Source: Streptomyces bungoensis
Lineage (GTDB): Bacteria > Actinomycetota > Actinomycetes > Streptomycetales > Streptomycetaceae
Assembly (NCBI RefSeq): GCF_001514215.1
Contig: NZ_KQ948870.1
Span: 107,171-171,170 of the forward strand
DNA: 64,000 nt
Direction of reading: 5' to 3'
Shown: positions 25,487 to 32,727 of the stretch, piece after piece
Layout of the letters: each line of letters starts with the position of its first letter
Numbering within the stretch: the first letter of the stretch is position 1
The notes under the pieces: generated by a model
What the model saw: the letters and a program-made list of their open reading frames with translations, nothing else
What the model was told of the DNA's origin: nothing
Databases searched by the model: none
Position numbers and translations under genes: made by a program

Positions 25487-26263
25487 ATGACCGAACTATC
25501 GGTGGCCAAGGAAGACGTGGCCGCGACCGACGAACTGGTCGTCCTGAAGAGCGTCAACAAGCACTTCGGCGCGTTGCACGTGCTCCAGGACATCGACCTG
25601 ACGATCGCCCGCGGCGAGGTCGTCGTGGTCATCGGGCCCTCCGGGTCCGGCAAGTCGACCCTGTGCCGCACCATCAACCGCCTGGAGACCATCGACTCCG
25701 GCACGATCACGATCGACGGGAAGCCGCTGCCCGCGGAGGGCAGGGAACTGGCCCGGCTGCGCGCCGACGTCGGCATGGTCTTCCAGTCGTTCAACCTCTT
25801 CGCGCACAAGACCGTGCTCGAGAACGTGATGCTGGGCCAGGTCAAGGTCCGCAGGACCGACCGGAAGCAGGCCGAGGAGAAGGCCCGCGCCCTGCTCGAC
25901 CGGGTCGGCGTGGGCACCCAGGCCGACAAGTACCCCGCGCAGCTCTCCGGCGGCCAGCAGCAGCGCGTCGCCATCGCCCGCGCGCTGGCCATGGGGCCGA
26001 AGGTCATGCTCTTCGACGAGCCGACCTCCGCCCTCGACCCCGAGATGATCAACGAGGTCCTCGAGGTCATGCAGCAGCTCGCCCGTGAGGGCATGACGAT
26101 GATCGTCGTCACCCACGAGATGGGCTTCGCCCGGTCGGCCGCCAACCGGGTCGTCTTCATGGCGGACGGCCGCATCGTCGAGCAGGCCGCGCCCGACCAG
26201 TTCTTCAGCAACCCGCGCAGCGACCGGGCCAAGGACTTCCTGTCGAAGATCCTGCACCACTGA
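25487..26263 (+). CDS. gluA: Glutamate ABC transporter, ATP-binding protein
   Basis: 258 residues. Energises glutamate import. Walker A IGPSGSGKST, Q-loop FQSFNLFAHKT, ABC signature LSGGQQQR, Walker B VMLFDEPTSALD and H-loop VVTHEM are all in order, as in the polar amino acid ATPase family (GlnQ/GluA). First gene of the four-gene operon. ATG at 25487; a GGAG 10 nt upstream is the likely SD. The gene symbol rests on operon order and the adjacent GluR-GluK. Confidence 0.92.
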   Translation: MTELSVAKEDVAATDELVVLKSVNKHFGALHVLQDIDLTIARGEVVVVIGPSGSGKSTLCRTINRLETIDSGTITIDGKPLPAEGRELARLRADVGMVFQSFNLFAHKTVLENVMLGQVKVRRTDRKQAEEKARALLDRVGVGTQADKYPAQLSGGQQQRVAIARALAMGPKVMLFDEPTSALDPEMINEVLEVMQQLAREGMTMIVVTHEMGFARSAANRVVFMADGRIVEQAAPDQFFSNPRSDRAKDFLSKILHH

Positions 26264-26269
26264 CGCACC

Positions 26270-26291
26270 GGCCCCGCCCGCGCGCGGGGCC
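26270..26291 (+). promoter_or_regulatory. Intercistronic hairpin between gluA and gluB
   Basis: An 8-bp GC stem (26270-26277 with 26284-26291) with a 6-nt loop, in the 83-bp gap before the binding-protein gene. Such hairpins often stabilise or separate the abundant binding-protein message. Confidence 0.45.
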
Positions 26292-26346
26292 CCTCAGGCC
26301 CGTCCGTCCGGGCTCGCTCCTCCTCTCCAGACGAAGGATGTTCACG

Positions 26347-27183
26347 ATGCAGCTCCGCAAGGTCACCGCCGCCACGGCCGCCGTACTCGCCCTCACGGTG
26401 GGCGCCACCGCGTGTGGGGGCGGCAAGAAGGACGACAACGGCTCGTCCGGGGGTGGCAAGAAGATCACCATCGGTATCAAGTTCGACCAGCCGGGCATCG
26501 GCCAGAAGACCCCGCAGGGCTACTCGGGCTTCGACGTCGACGTGGCCACTTATGTCGCCAAGAAGCTCGGTTACAGCCCCGATCAGATCGAGTGGAAGGA
26601 GTCGAAGAGCGCCGACCGCGAGACCATGCTGCAGCGCGGTGACGTCGACTTCATCGCCGCTTCCTACTCGATCACCCCGGAGCGTCAGCAGAAGGTCGAC
26701 TTCGCCGGCCCTTACCTGCTGGCCCACCAGGACGTGCTGATCCGCTCGAATGACACCTCCATCAAGTCGCCCTCGGACCTGAACAAGAAGAAGCTGTGCT
26801 CGGTGGCCGGCTCCACCTCGGCGCAGAACGTGCACGACAAGCTGGCGCCCAAGGCCCAGCTGCAGAAGTACCCGACGTACTCGGCGTGCCTGACCGGTCT
26901 GCAGAGCGGTGCGATCGACGCCCTGACCACGGACGACTCGATCCTGGCCGGTTACGCCGCCCAGTCGCAGTTCAAGGGCAAGTTCAAACTCGGTGGCTTC
27001 AAGATGACCAACGAGAACTACGGCATCGGCGTCAAGAAGGGCAGCCCCCTCAAGGACAAGATCAACAAGGCCCTTGAGGACATGGTGGCCGACAAGTCCT
27101 GGCAGCAGGCGGTGGAGAAGAACTTCGGCCCGGCCGACTACAAGAACGAGCCGGCCCCGAAGATCGGCGACATCAAGAGCTGA
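26347..27183 (+). CDS. gluB: Glutamate-binding lipoprotein of the ABC transporter
   Basis: 278 residues. The signal peptide ends in a lipobox (LTVGATAC), so the mature protein is lipid-anchored on the outer face of the membrane. A family 3 solute-binding fold follows: GYSGFDVDVATYVAKKLGY, MLQRGDVDFIAASYSITPERQQKVDFAGPYL and ENYGIGVKKGSPLKDKI. Its codon usage includes more AAG/AAC-rich stretches than its neighbours, reflecting a Lys-rich protein. I chose ATG at 26347 (AAGGA 8 nt upstream) rather than the ATG at 26338, which overlaps the SD. Flanked by intercistronic hairpins on both sides. Confidence 0.93.
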   Translation: MQLRKVTAATAAVLALTVGATACGGGKKDDNGSSGGGKKITIGIKFDQPGIGQKTPQGYSGFDVDVATYVAKKLGYSPDQIEWKESKSADRETMLQRGDVDFIAASYSITPERQQKVDFAGPYLLAHQDVLIRSNDTSIKSPSDLNKKKLCSVAGSTSAQNVHDKLAPKAQLQKYPTYSACLTGLQSGAIDALTTDDSILAGYAAQSQFKGKFKLGGFKMTNENYGIGVKKGSPLKDKINKALEDMVADKSWQQAVEKNFGPADYKNEPAPKIGDIKS

Positions 27184-27195
27184 GGCAGGACCCGG

Positions 27196-27227
27196 CGGGT
27201 GCGCCGCGCCTGACGGCGGCGCACCCG
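27196..27227 (+). promoter_or_regulatory. Intercistronic hairpin between gluB and gluC
   Basis: A 12-bp stem (27196-27207 with 27216-27227) and an 8-nt loop lie directly after the gluB stop. It could act as a partial terminator or 3' stabiliser that lowers permease expression relative to the binding protein. Confidence 0.55.
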
Positions 27228-27257
27228 GCATCCCTACACGTGGAAGCGCGGGAGATC

Positions 27258-27926
27258 GTGTTCGACTTTCTAGGACGTTACGACGTGCTGGGCGCCTTCT
27301 GGACGACCGTGCAACTGGCGCTGTTGTCCGCCGTGGGCTCCCTCATCTGGGGCACGCTGCTGGCCGCCATGCGTGTGGGCCCGGTGCCGCTGATGCGCGG
27401 CTTCGCCACCGCCTACGTGAACATCGTGCGGAACATCCCGCTCACGGTGATCATTCTGTTCTCCTCGCTCGGCCTGTACCAGACGCTGCGTGTCACCCTC
27501 GGCGCGGGAGACAAGGTCGACACGGCCAACTTCCGGCTGGCCGTGCTCGGTCTGATCGTCTACACGGCGGCCTTCGTCTGTGAGGCGATCCGCTCCGGCA
27601 TCAACACGGTGCCGGTCGGCCAGGCGGAGGCGGCCCGGGCCATCGGCCTGAGTTTCACCCAGGTACTGCGTCTGGTGGTGCTGCCCCAGGCCTTCCGCGC
27701 GGCCGTCGGCCCGCTGGCCAACGTGCTGATCGCTCTGACGAAGAACACGACGGTGGCGGCTGCGATCGGTGTCGGCGAAGCGGCATTGCTCATGAAGGAA
27801 ATGGTGGAGAACGAAGCGCAGTTGCTGGCGATCTCCGCGGTCATCGCCTTCGGGTTCTGCTGCCTGACGCTGCCCACCGGCCTGCTTCTCGGCTGGCTGG
27901 GCAAGAAGGTGGCGGTGAGGCGATGA
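27258..27926 (+). CDS. gluC: Glutamate ABC transporter permease 1
   Basis: 222 residues with about five membrane helices and the binding-protein-dependent permease EAA loop around QAEAARAIGLSFTQVLRLVVLPQAFRAAV. The His/Glu/Gln permease family start LGAFWTTVQLALLSAVGSLIWG is clear. Start choice is uncertain: GTG at 27258 has GGGAG close by (3-nt spacing), while an in-frame GTG at 27240 has none. It overlaps gluD by 4 nt (ATGA), so the permease subunits are translationally coupled and form a heterodimer. Confidence 0.9.
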   Translation: MFDFLGRYDVLGAFWTTVQLALLSAVGSLIWGTLLAAMRVGPVPLMRGFATAYVNIVRNIPLTVIILFSSLGLYQTLRVTLGAGDKVDTANFRLAVLGLIVYTAAFVCEAIRSGINTVPVGQAEAARAIGLSFTQVLRLVVLPQAFRAAVGPLANVLIALTKNTTVAAAIGVGEAALLMKEMVENEAQLLAISAVIAFGFCCLTLPTGLLLGWLGKKVAVRR

Positions 27927-28900
27927 CTTCGGTCCTGTACGACGCCCAGGGGCCTCGCGCCAGGCGGCGCAACGTCCTGTACACGGCTGTCTTCCTGATC
28001 GCCTTCGCGGCCCTCCTGTGGTGGGTGTACAAGTCACTCGACGACAAGGGGCAGCTGGCATGGCCCTTGTGGAAGCCGTTCTTCACCGGCACCGAGGCGT
28101 ACTCGACGTACATCTGGCCCGGCCTGCGGAACACTCTGAAGGCTGCCGTGCTGGCCATGGTCATCGCGCTGCCGCTGGGTGCCACGCTCGGCATCGCCCG
28201 TCTCTCGGACCACGTGTGGATACGCGTGCCGGCCGCGGTCGTCGTCGAGTTCTTCCGGGCCATCCCGGTACTGGTGCTGATGATCTTCGGGCTCGCCCTG
28301 TACGCCAATTACACCAACGTCGCTTCCGACGACCGGCCGCTGTACGCGGTGGTCACCGGCCTGGTGCTGTACAACGCGTCGGTGCTCGCGGAGATCGTCC
28401 GGGCGGGCATCCTCGCCCTTCCGAGGGGCCAGACAGAGGCAGCCCTGGGGATCGGCCTGCGCAAGGGCCAGGCCATGCGGATCATCCTGCTGCCGCAGGC
28501 CGTCACCGCAATGCTCCCCGCGATCGTCAGCCAGCTCGTCGTGATCGTGAAGGACACGGCGATCGGCGGTGCGGTCCTCACGTTCCCGGAGCTGCTCTCG
28601 TCGGCCAACACGATGAGCGGCTACTACGGCGCCAACATCATCGCCTCCCTCACCGTGGTGGCCGCGATCTACGTAGCCATCAACTTCTCGCTGACCTCGT
28701 TCGCGAGCTGGCTGGAGGGCCGGCTGCGGCGACGCAGGAAGTCGACCGGCGCGGTGCTCGGAGCGCAGGACGTGGCGGACGTCGCGGGTACGACGGCGAC
28801 GGGTGCCGAGGGAGCCCCCGGCAACACGGACGGCCGCTCAGGGTTGGTCGGCCGCGGCACCCGCGGTGGGGGCCGCGACGGGACCACTGGAGCTGATTAG
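27923..28900 (+). CDS. gluD: Glutamate ABC transporter permease 2
   Basis: 325 residues. An N-terminal cytoplasmic segment with basic residues (RARRRN), then about five helices, and an EAA loop TEAALGIGLRKGQAMRIILLPQAV. The C-terminus extends about 65 residues past the last helix as a low-complexity Gly/Thr/Ala tail beginning RLRRRRKST, longer than in typical family members. The ATG overlaps the gluC stop. A strong hairpin terminator follows. Confidence 0.91.
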   Translation: MTSVLYDAQGPRARRRNVLYTAVFLIAFAALLWWVYKSLDDKGQLAWPLWKPFFTGTEAYSTYIWPGLRNTLKAAVLAMVIALPLGATLGIARLSDHVWIRVPAAVVVEFFRAIPVLVLMIFGLALYANYTNVASDDRPLYAVVTGLVLYNASVLAEIVRAGILALPRGQTEAALGIGLRKGQAMRIILLPQAVTAMLPAIVSQLVVIVKDTAIGGAVLTFPELLSSANTMSGYYGANIIASLTVVAAIYVAINFSLTSFASWLEGRLRRRRKSTGAVLGAQDVADVAGTTATGAEGAPGNTDGRSGLVGRGTRGGGRDGTTGAD

Positions 28901-28922
28901 CACTCAAATAACATGAAGCAGC

Positions 28923-28954
28923 CGGAGGCAGTGGCATGATCGCCACTGCCTCCG
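28923..28954 (+). terminator. Terminator of the gluABCD operon
   Basis: A perfect 13-bp inverted repeat (28923-28935 with 28942-28954), 6-nt loop, 23 nt after the gluD stop. A TTGACG (28960-28965), a possible -35 for the next gene, follows closely. Confidence 0.85.
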
Positions 28955-29072
28955 TTCGCTTGACGCAAACTCTGCCAATGGGTTGCATACGTTGTGTGAT
29001 CGTGCACCCCGCTTCACCTTCCTGTTCACTTGCATCCGTCAGGACAACGCCGCGAGCAGGGGGCGCCACACC

Positions 29073-30674
29073 GTGGACCCGGTGATCATCGTCGGAGCGG
29101 GGCCCGTCGGGCTCACGCTCGCCCTGGCGCTGGCCCGTCAGGAGGTGCCGTCCGTCGTCCTGGACGAGGGACCCGGCAAGGACGAAGTCCGCCCCGCCCG
29201 CACCGCCGTGCTGCGCGAGGACACGGCCGCCCTGGTGGAGCGGCTCACCGGTGTCGCGCCCGGCGGCCTCGGCCTGAGATGGACCGGGTGGCGGTCGGTG
29301 CGGCGCAGGCAGGTGATGAGCGAGGTCGCCTTCGACGAGCTCACTCCCGCGCCCGTGCACCTGGCGCAGCACGTCCTCACCGGCGCCCTGCGCGCGGCCG
29401 TCGCGGCCGAGCCGCTGGTGGAGGTCGCCGTGGACAGCCGGCTGGACTCGATGGAGCAGGAGCGTTCCGGCGTCACGGCGCACACCCGCGGCCCCCAGGG
29501 CACCTGGTGGCGCGGCAGCTACCTGGTGGGCTGCGACGGCCCCCGTTCGAGCGTGCGCAAGCTGCAGGACATCCGCTTCCCGGGGCGTACGGCGGTGGAG
29601 CGGCACGCGGTCGCCACCCTGCGCGCGGAACTTCCGTGGCCCGGCCAGGCGTTGCTCCATCGGATGCCGCCGTGGCGGCAGTCCGGGCCCTCGGCCGCGG
29701 AGGTGACCGCCCGCCCCCTGCCGGACGGCGCCTGGCGCCTGGACTGGCTGCTGCCCCCGGGCAAGGAACTGGTCACGCCCGAGATCCTCGTCGCCCGGAT
29801 CCGCGAGACCCTCGCGGGCTGGACGGACGGCACCACACCGCCGTACGACCTGCTCGACACCGGGGTCCACACGGTGCACCACCGGCTCGCCCGGCGGTGG
29901 CGCGTGGGCCGGGTCCTGCTCGCCGGGGACGCGGCCCACCTGCTCGGCGCGCTCGGCTCCCAAGGGCTCGACGAGGGGCTCCGGGACGCCGACAACCTGG
30001 CCTGGAAGCTGGCTCCCGCCTGGCACCACGGTCATCACGAGGCGCTGCTGGACAGCTATCAGGCCGAGCGGCGCGCGGTCGTCGCCGCCCGGCTGCGCGC
30101 CGCGGACCAGGCGCTGCCGGTACTCCGCGGCGGAGGCGGGCTGCGCCACATGGTCCCGGGTGCGGCCCGGGGTCACGACGCGCTGCTGACGGACGGTCAC
30201 CTGGGTCGCGGTCCGCTGGGCGCGCCGGGGGCGTACGCCGACTCGCCTCTCGCGCCCCGGCATCTGCAGGGGGAGATCGCGGTCGACACCCCGGCCGGCG
30301 CGCCGGTCAGCGACGTCCGGGTCACCGCGGAGGACGGCACCTTCGTACGGCTGCGGGACCGGCTGGGCCGCGGCGCGCTGCTCGTCGTGCTGATCGCGCC
30401 GGGCACGGGCGTGTGGGACCGCAAGCACTGGGTGTCCGCCGGGGTGATGCCGCGGCTCGCGGCCGCCGTGACCGCGCTGCCGCACCCGGCCGAGCTGCTG
30501 GTGGCCGAGGAGTACCCGGGCGCGCCGGCGCACAGCGTGCTGCTGGTGCGGCCCGACGGCCACCTGGTCACCGCACTGAGCGGGGTCCGCCCGGCCGACC
30601 TGTACGCGGCGGCGGAGGCGACGCTGGGCGGCGCCGTGAAGGAGGAGGCGGAGGCCGGCTCCGGCGCCCGCTGA
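29073..30674 (+). CDS. FAD-dependent monooxygenase of the PHBH/aromatic hydroxylase family
   Basis: 533 residues. The N-terminal Rossmann motif VIIVGAGPVGLTLALALA, the mid-protein LVGCDGPRSSVRK and the second FAD motif VLLAGDAAHLLGALGSQGLDEGLRDADNLAWKLA define a class A flavin monooxygenase. The C-terminal 150 residues form the thioredoxin-like domain common in phenol or polyketide hydroxylases. The GTG at 29073 is preferred because conserved sequence begins at once; GGGG lies 9 nt upstream. Upstream in-frame codons give an unrelated extension. The substrate cannot be inferred: no aromatic-catabolism genes are adjacent. It is probably monocistronic, with terminators on both sides. Confidence 0.85.
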   Translation: MDPVIIVGAGPVGLTLALALARQEVPSVVLDEGPGKDEVRPARTAVLREDTAALVERLTGVAPGGLGLRWTGWRSVRRRQVMSEVAFDELTPAPVHLAQHVLTGALRAAVAAEPLVEVAVDSRLDSMEQERSGVTAHTRGPQGTWWRGSYLVGCDGPRSSVRKLQDIRFPGRTAVERHAVATLRAELPWPGQALLHRMPPWRQSGPSAAEVTARPLPDGAWRLDWLLPPGKELVTPEILVARIRETLAGWTDGTTPPYDLLDTGVHTVHHRLARRWRVGRVLLAGDAAHLLGALGSQGLDEGLRDADNLAWKLAPAWHHGHHEALLDSYQAERRAVVAARLRAADQALPVLRGGGGLRHMVPGAARGHDALLTDGHLGRGPLGAPGAYADSPLAPRHLQGEIAVDTPAGAPVSDVRVTAEDGTFVRLRDRLGRGALLVVLIAPGTGVWDRKHWVSAGVMPRLAAAVTALPHPAELLVAEEYPGAPAHSVLLVRPDGHLVTALSGVRPADLYAAAEATLGGAVKEEAEAGSGAR

Positions 30675-30683
30675 GCGTGAGCC

Positions 30684-30711
30684 CCGTCACCCTCCGTCCA
30701 CATGGTGACGG
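30684..30711 (+). terminator. Hairpin terminator after the FAD monooxygenase gene
   Basis: An 8-bp perfect stem (30684-30691 with 30704-30711) with a 12-nt loop, 10 nt after the stop codon and just before the promoter of the cysteine dioxygenase unit. Confidence 0.5.
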
Positions 30712-30715
30712 TGAG

Positions 30716-30748
30716 TTGACCGGAGTACAGCAGCGTGCTGTACTCCGG
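30716..30748 (+). promoter_or_regulatory. Promoter with embedded palindrome for the cysteine dioxygenase unit
   Basis: TTGACC (30716-30721), a 17-bp spacer and TGTACT (30739-30744) form a good primary-sigma promoter. A perfect 13-bp dyad (30720-30732 with 30736-30748, 3-nt loop) fills the spacer and -10, so a bound dimer would block RNA polymerase. The predicted start falls at about 30751-30752, on the GTG of the leader ORF. Confidence 0.7.
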
Positions 30749-30751
30749 ATC

Positions 30752-30838
30752 GTGACCGACACCTGTGTGCGCCTGTGGCGGAGGGTCCACATGGACCTCG
30801 TCCGCTATGCGGGCTGCGTGTGTCGCCCGTCCTGCTGA
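30752..30838 (+). CDS. Cysteine-rich leader peptide (leaderless)
   Basis: A 28-codon ORF starting GTG at 30752 and ending TGC-TGA. Cysteine codons are at positions 5, 22, 24 and 28, the last immediately before the stop. The middle carries RRVHMDLVR, resembling the R-R-x-x-D-L-x-R pattern of short Streptomyces putative leader peptides found before sulfur-metabolism genes (recalled, not searched). The GTG coincides with the predicted transcription start, so no SD is needed. An internal ATG at 30791 would give a 15-residue version. It lies 103 nt upstream of cysteine dioxygenase. Ribosome stalling at Cys codons could report cysteinyl-tRNA supply. A regulatory role is inference. Confidence 0.65.
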   Translation: MTDTCVRLWRRVHMDLVRYAGCVCRPSC

Positions 30839-30892
30839 ATTCGCTCCCCCCCTTTCCCCCGCGGGGCTCTTCTCCTCTCCCCGTGTCGTGTC

Positions 30893-30919
30893 CGGGCGCC
30901 GTCGTGCGCCCGTCGGGCG
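30893..30919 (+). promoter_or_regulatory. Mutually exclusive hairpins between leader and cysteine dioxygenase
   Basis: Segment 906-912 (coordinates 30906-30912) can pair upstream with 30893-30899 (7-bp stem) or, alternatively, 30907-30911 can pair with 30915-30919 (5-bp stem). The choice could depend on ribosome position on the leader or its downstream region. Suggestive only. Confidence 0.3.
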
Positions 30920-30941
30920 AACCTTCTCCAGGACGGTGCAC

Positions 30942-31484
30942 GTGTCTGTCTCCCCTTCCCTGTCCCCTGCCGCCGCGGGCGCCGCCGGCTCGGCGCCGAC
31001 GCAGGCGGACCTCCTCGACTTCGTGCGGCGGACGGCCGCCGACACCGAGCTGATCGCCTCGCTCCCGCTCGACCCGGAGGGCCGCACCTGGGTGCGGCTC
31101 GACGGCCCCGGGGGCAGCGAGGCATGGCTGATCGGCTGGCCGCCGGGCACCGGCACCGGCTGGCACGACCACGCCGACTCGGTCGGCGCCTTCCTCACGG
31201 CCGCGGGTGAACTCACCGAGTACTCGCTGGCCGCGCGGCTGCCCACCGACGGCTGGAAGACCCTGGAACTCACCGACGGTGTGGACCGCGATCGCCGGCT
31301 GTCCGCCGGCCAGGGCCGCACCTTCGGCCACCACCATGTGCACGAGGTGCTCAACGAGTCCCCCGACCGGCATGCGGTCTCGGTCCACGCCTACTACCCG
31401 CCCCTGCCGCGGATCCGCCGTTACAGTCGCACGGGCCAGGTACTGCGCCTGGAGCAGGTCGAGCGCCCGGAGGACTGGCAGTGA
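30942..31484 (+). CDS. Cysteine dioxygenase
   Basis: 180 residues. Type I cysteine dioxygenase, a cupin non-haem iron enzyme that oxidises L-cysteine to cysteine sulfinate. Iron ligands are visible as HDH (75-77, in GWHDHADSVGAF) and the second cupin motif HHHVHE (130-135). The GTG start at 30942 has AGGA 8 nt upstream. It overlaps the rhodanese start by 4 nt (GTGA), so the two genes form a cysteine/sulfane-sulfur unit. A Cys-rich leader and a palindromic promoter precede it. Confidence 0.9.
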   Translation: MSVSPSLSPAAAGAAGSAPTQADLLDFVRRTAADTELIASLPLDPEGRTWVRLDGPGGSEAWLIGWPPGTGTGWHDHADSVGAFLTAAGELTEYSLAARLPTDGWKTLELTDGVDRDRRLSAGQGRTFGHHHVHEVLNESPDRHAVSVHAYYPPLPRIRRYSRTGQVLRLEQVERPEDWQ

Positions 31485-31882
31485 GCGGCGGAACGGCACG
31501 GCAGCCCGGCATCGACGAAGTGCTGGAGCGGGTGCGCGCGGGCTACGGGCGCATCGAGGCGCGGGAGGCCTACGAGGCGGCGCGGGACGGCGAGGCCCTG
31601 CTGGTCGACATCCGGTACGCGGCCCTGCGCGAGCGGGACGGGCTGATCCCCGGCGCCCTGGTCGTCGAGCGCAACGAGCTGGAGTGGCGCCTGGACCCCC
31701 AGGGCAGCCACCGCCTGCCCGAGGCCACCTCGCACGACCTGCGCGTCGTCGTGATCTGCAACGAGGGCTACGCCTCCAGCCTGGCGGCCGCCTCCCTGCA
31801 TCAGCTGGGCCTGCACCGCGCGACGGACCTGGTGGGCGGCTTCCAGGCCTGGCGGGAGGCGGGACTGCCGGTGGAGCCGTAG
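31481..31882 (+). CDS. Single-domain rhodanese (sulfurtransferase)
   Basis: 133 residues. A rhodanese fold with LLVDIRY and the active-site loop VICNEGYASS, where C93 would carry the persulfide. It moves sulfane sulfur between thiols and acceptors such as sulfite or cyanide. Translation is coupled to cysteine dioxygenase through a GTGA overlap, which suggests a shared role in disposal of excess cysteine sulfur. It converges on recX with a 26-bp gap. Confidence 0.9.
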   Translation: MSGGTARQPGIDEVLERVRAGYGRIEAREAYEAARDGEALLVDIRYAALRERDGLIPGALVVERNELEWRLDPQGSHRLPEATSHDLRVVVICNEGYASSLAAASLHQLGLHRATDLVGGFQAWREAGLPVEP

Positions 31883-31908
31883 CGCGCGGTGACGTCGGCC
31901 CTCGACGG

Positions 31909-32724
31909 TCAGAACCCTTCGCCCTCAAGGAACTCCGTGTCCTCGCCCTCTTCCTCCAGGGCCCGGCGGACGACGCGGAGGGCCAGGCCCTCGGGGTAGC
32001 CCTTGCGGGCGAGCATGCCGGCGAGGCGCCGGAGCCGCTTGTCGCGGTCGAGGCCGCGGGTGGCGTGCAGTTTGCGGGCGACGAGCTCGCGGGCCGTCGC
32101 CTCCTCCTGCTCGGAGTCCAGCTGGGCGACCGCCTCGTCGATCAGCGTGGAGTCGACGCCCTTGGTGCGCAGTTCCCGGGCGAGGGCGCGGCGGGCGAGC
32201 CCCCGGCCGTGGTGCCGGGACTCCACCCAGGCGTCCGCGAAGGCGCCGTCGTCGATGAGCCCGACCTCCTCGAACCGCGTGAGCACCTCCTCGGCCACGT
32301 CCTCGGGGATCTCCCGCTTGCGCAGGGCGTCCGCGAGCTGCTTGCGGGTGCGCGGGGTCCCGGTGAGCAGGCGCAGGCAGATCGACCGCGCCCGCTCGGC
32401 CGGGTCCCCCGAAGACTCCCCCCGCTCGGCCCTCGACGAGGAAGGGACGCCTTCGTCCGCACCGGGCGGTTCCCCGAAACCGCCCCGCCGACGGCCACGG
32501 CCACGACCGCGGCCACGGCTTCGTCCAGGACCGCCTCCGGCAAGCTCGGCGGCGGGATCCGCACCACCGCTTCCGTAGCCGCCGCCGTACCCGTCGTACC
32601 CCTCGTGCTCGCCGTGAGCGTCGTCACCGGCCGTGGCGCGGCCCGGGTCGCCTGCGGCACCCCTCCCCCGTGGGGTACCGGGGGCGGCGTACTCGTCCTC
32701 GGCCCAGTCGGTTCGCCGTGTCAC
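31909..32724 (-). CDS. recX: RecA regulatory protein RecX
   Basis: 271 residues. RecX caps RecA filaments and restrains recombinase activity. The three-helix repeats occupy residues about 105-265 (ARSICLRLLTGTPRTRKQLADAL, EEVGLIDDGAFADAWVESRHHGRGLARRAL, GYPEGLALRVVRRAL). The first 100 residues are an extra Gly/Asp- and Arg-Gly-rich disordered region (RSRGRGRGRGRRRGG), absent from E. coli RecX and possibly nucleic-acid binding. The GTG start lies 3 nt after the recA stop, so the genes are cotranscribed. Confidence 0.93.
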   Translation of the reverse strand: MTRRTDWAEDEYAAPGTPRGRGAAGDPGRATAGDDAHGEHEGYDGYGGGYGSGGADPAAELAGGGPGRSRGRGRGRGRRRGGFGEPPGADEGVPSSSRAERGESSGDPAERARSICLRLLTGTPRTRKQLADALRKREIPEDVAEEVLTRFEEVGLIDDGAFADAWVESRHHGRGLARRALARELRTKGVDSTLIDEAVAQLDSEQEEATARELVARKLHATRGLDRDKRLRRLAGMLARKGYPEGLALRVVRRALEEEGEDTEFLEGEGF

Positions 32725-32727
32725 GGG

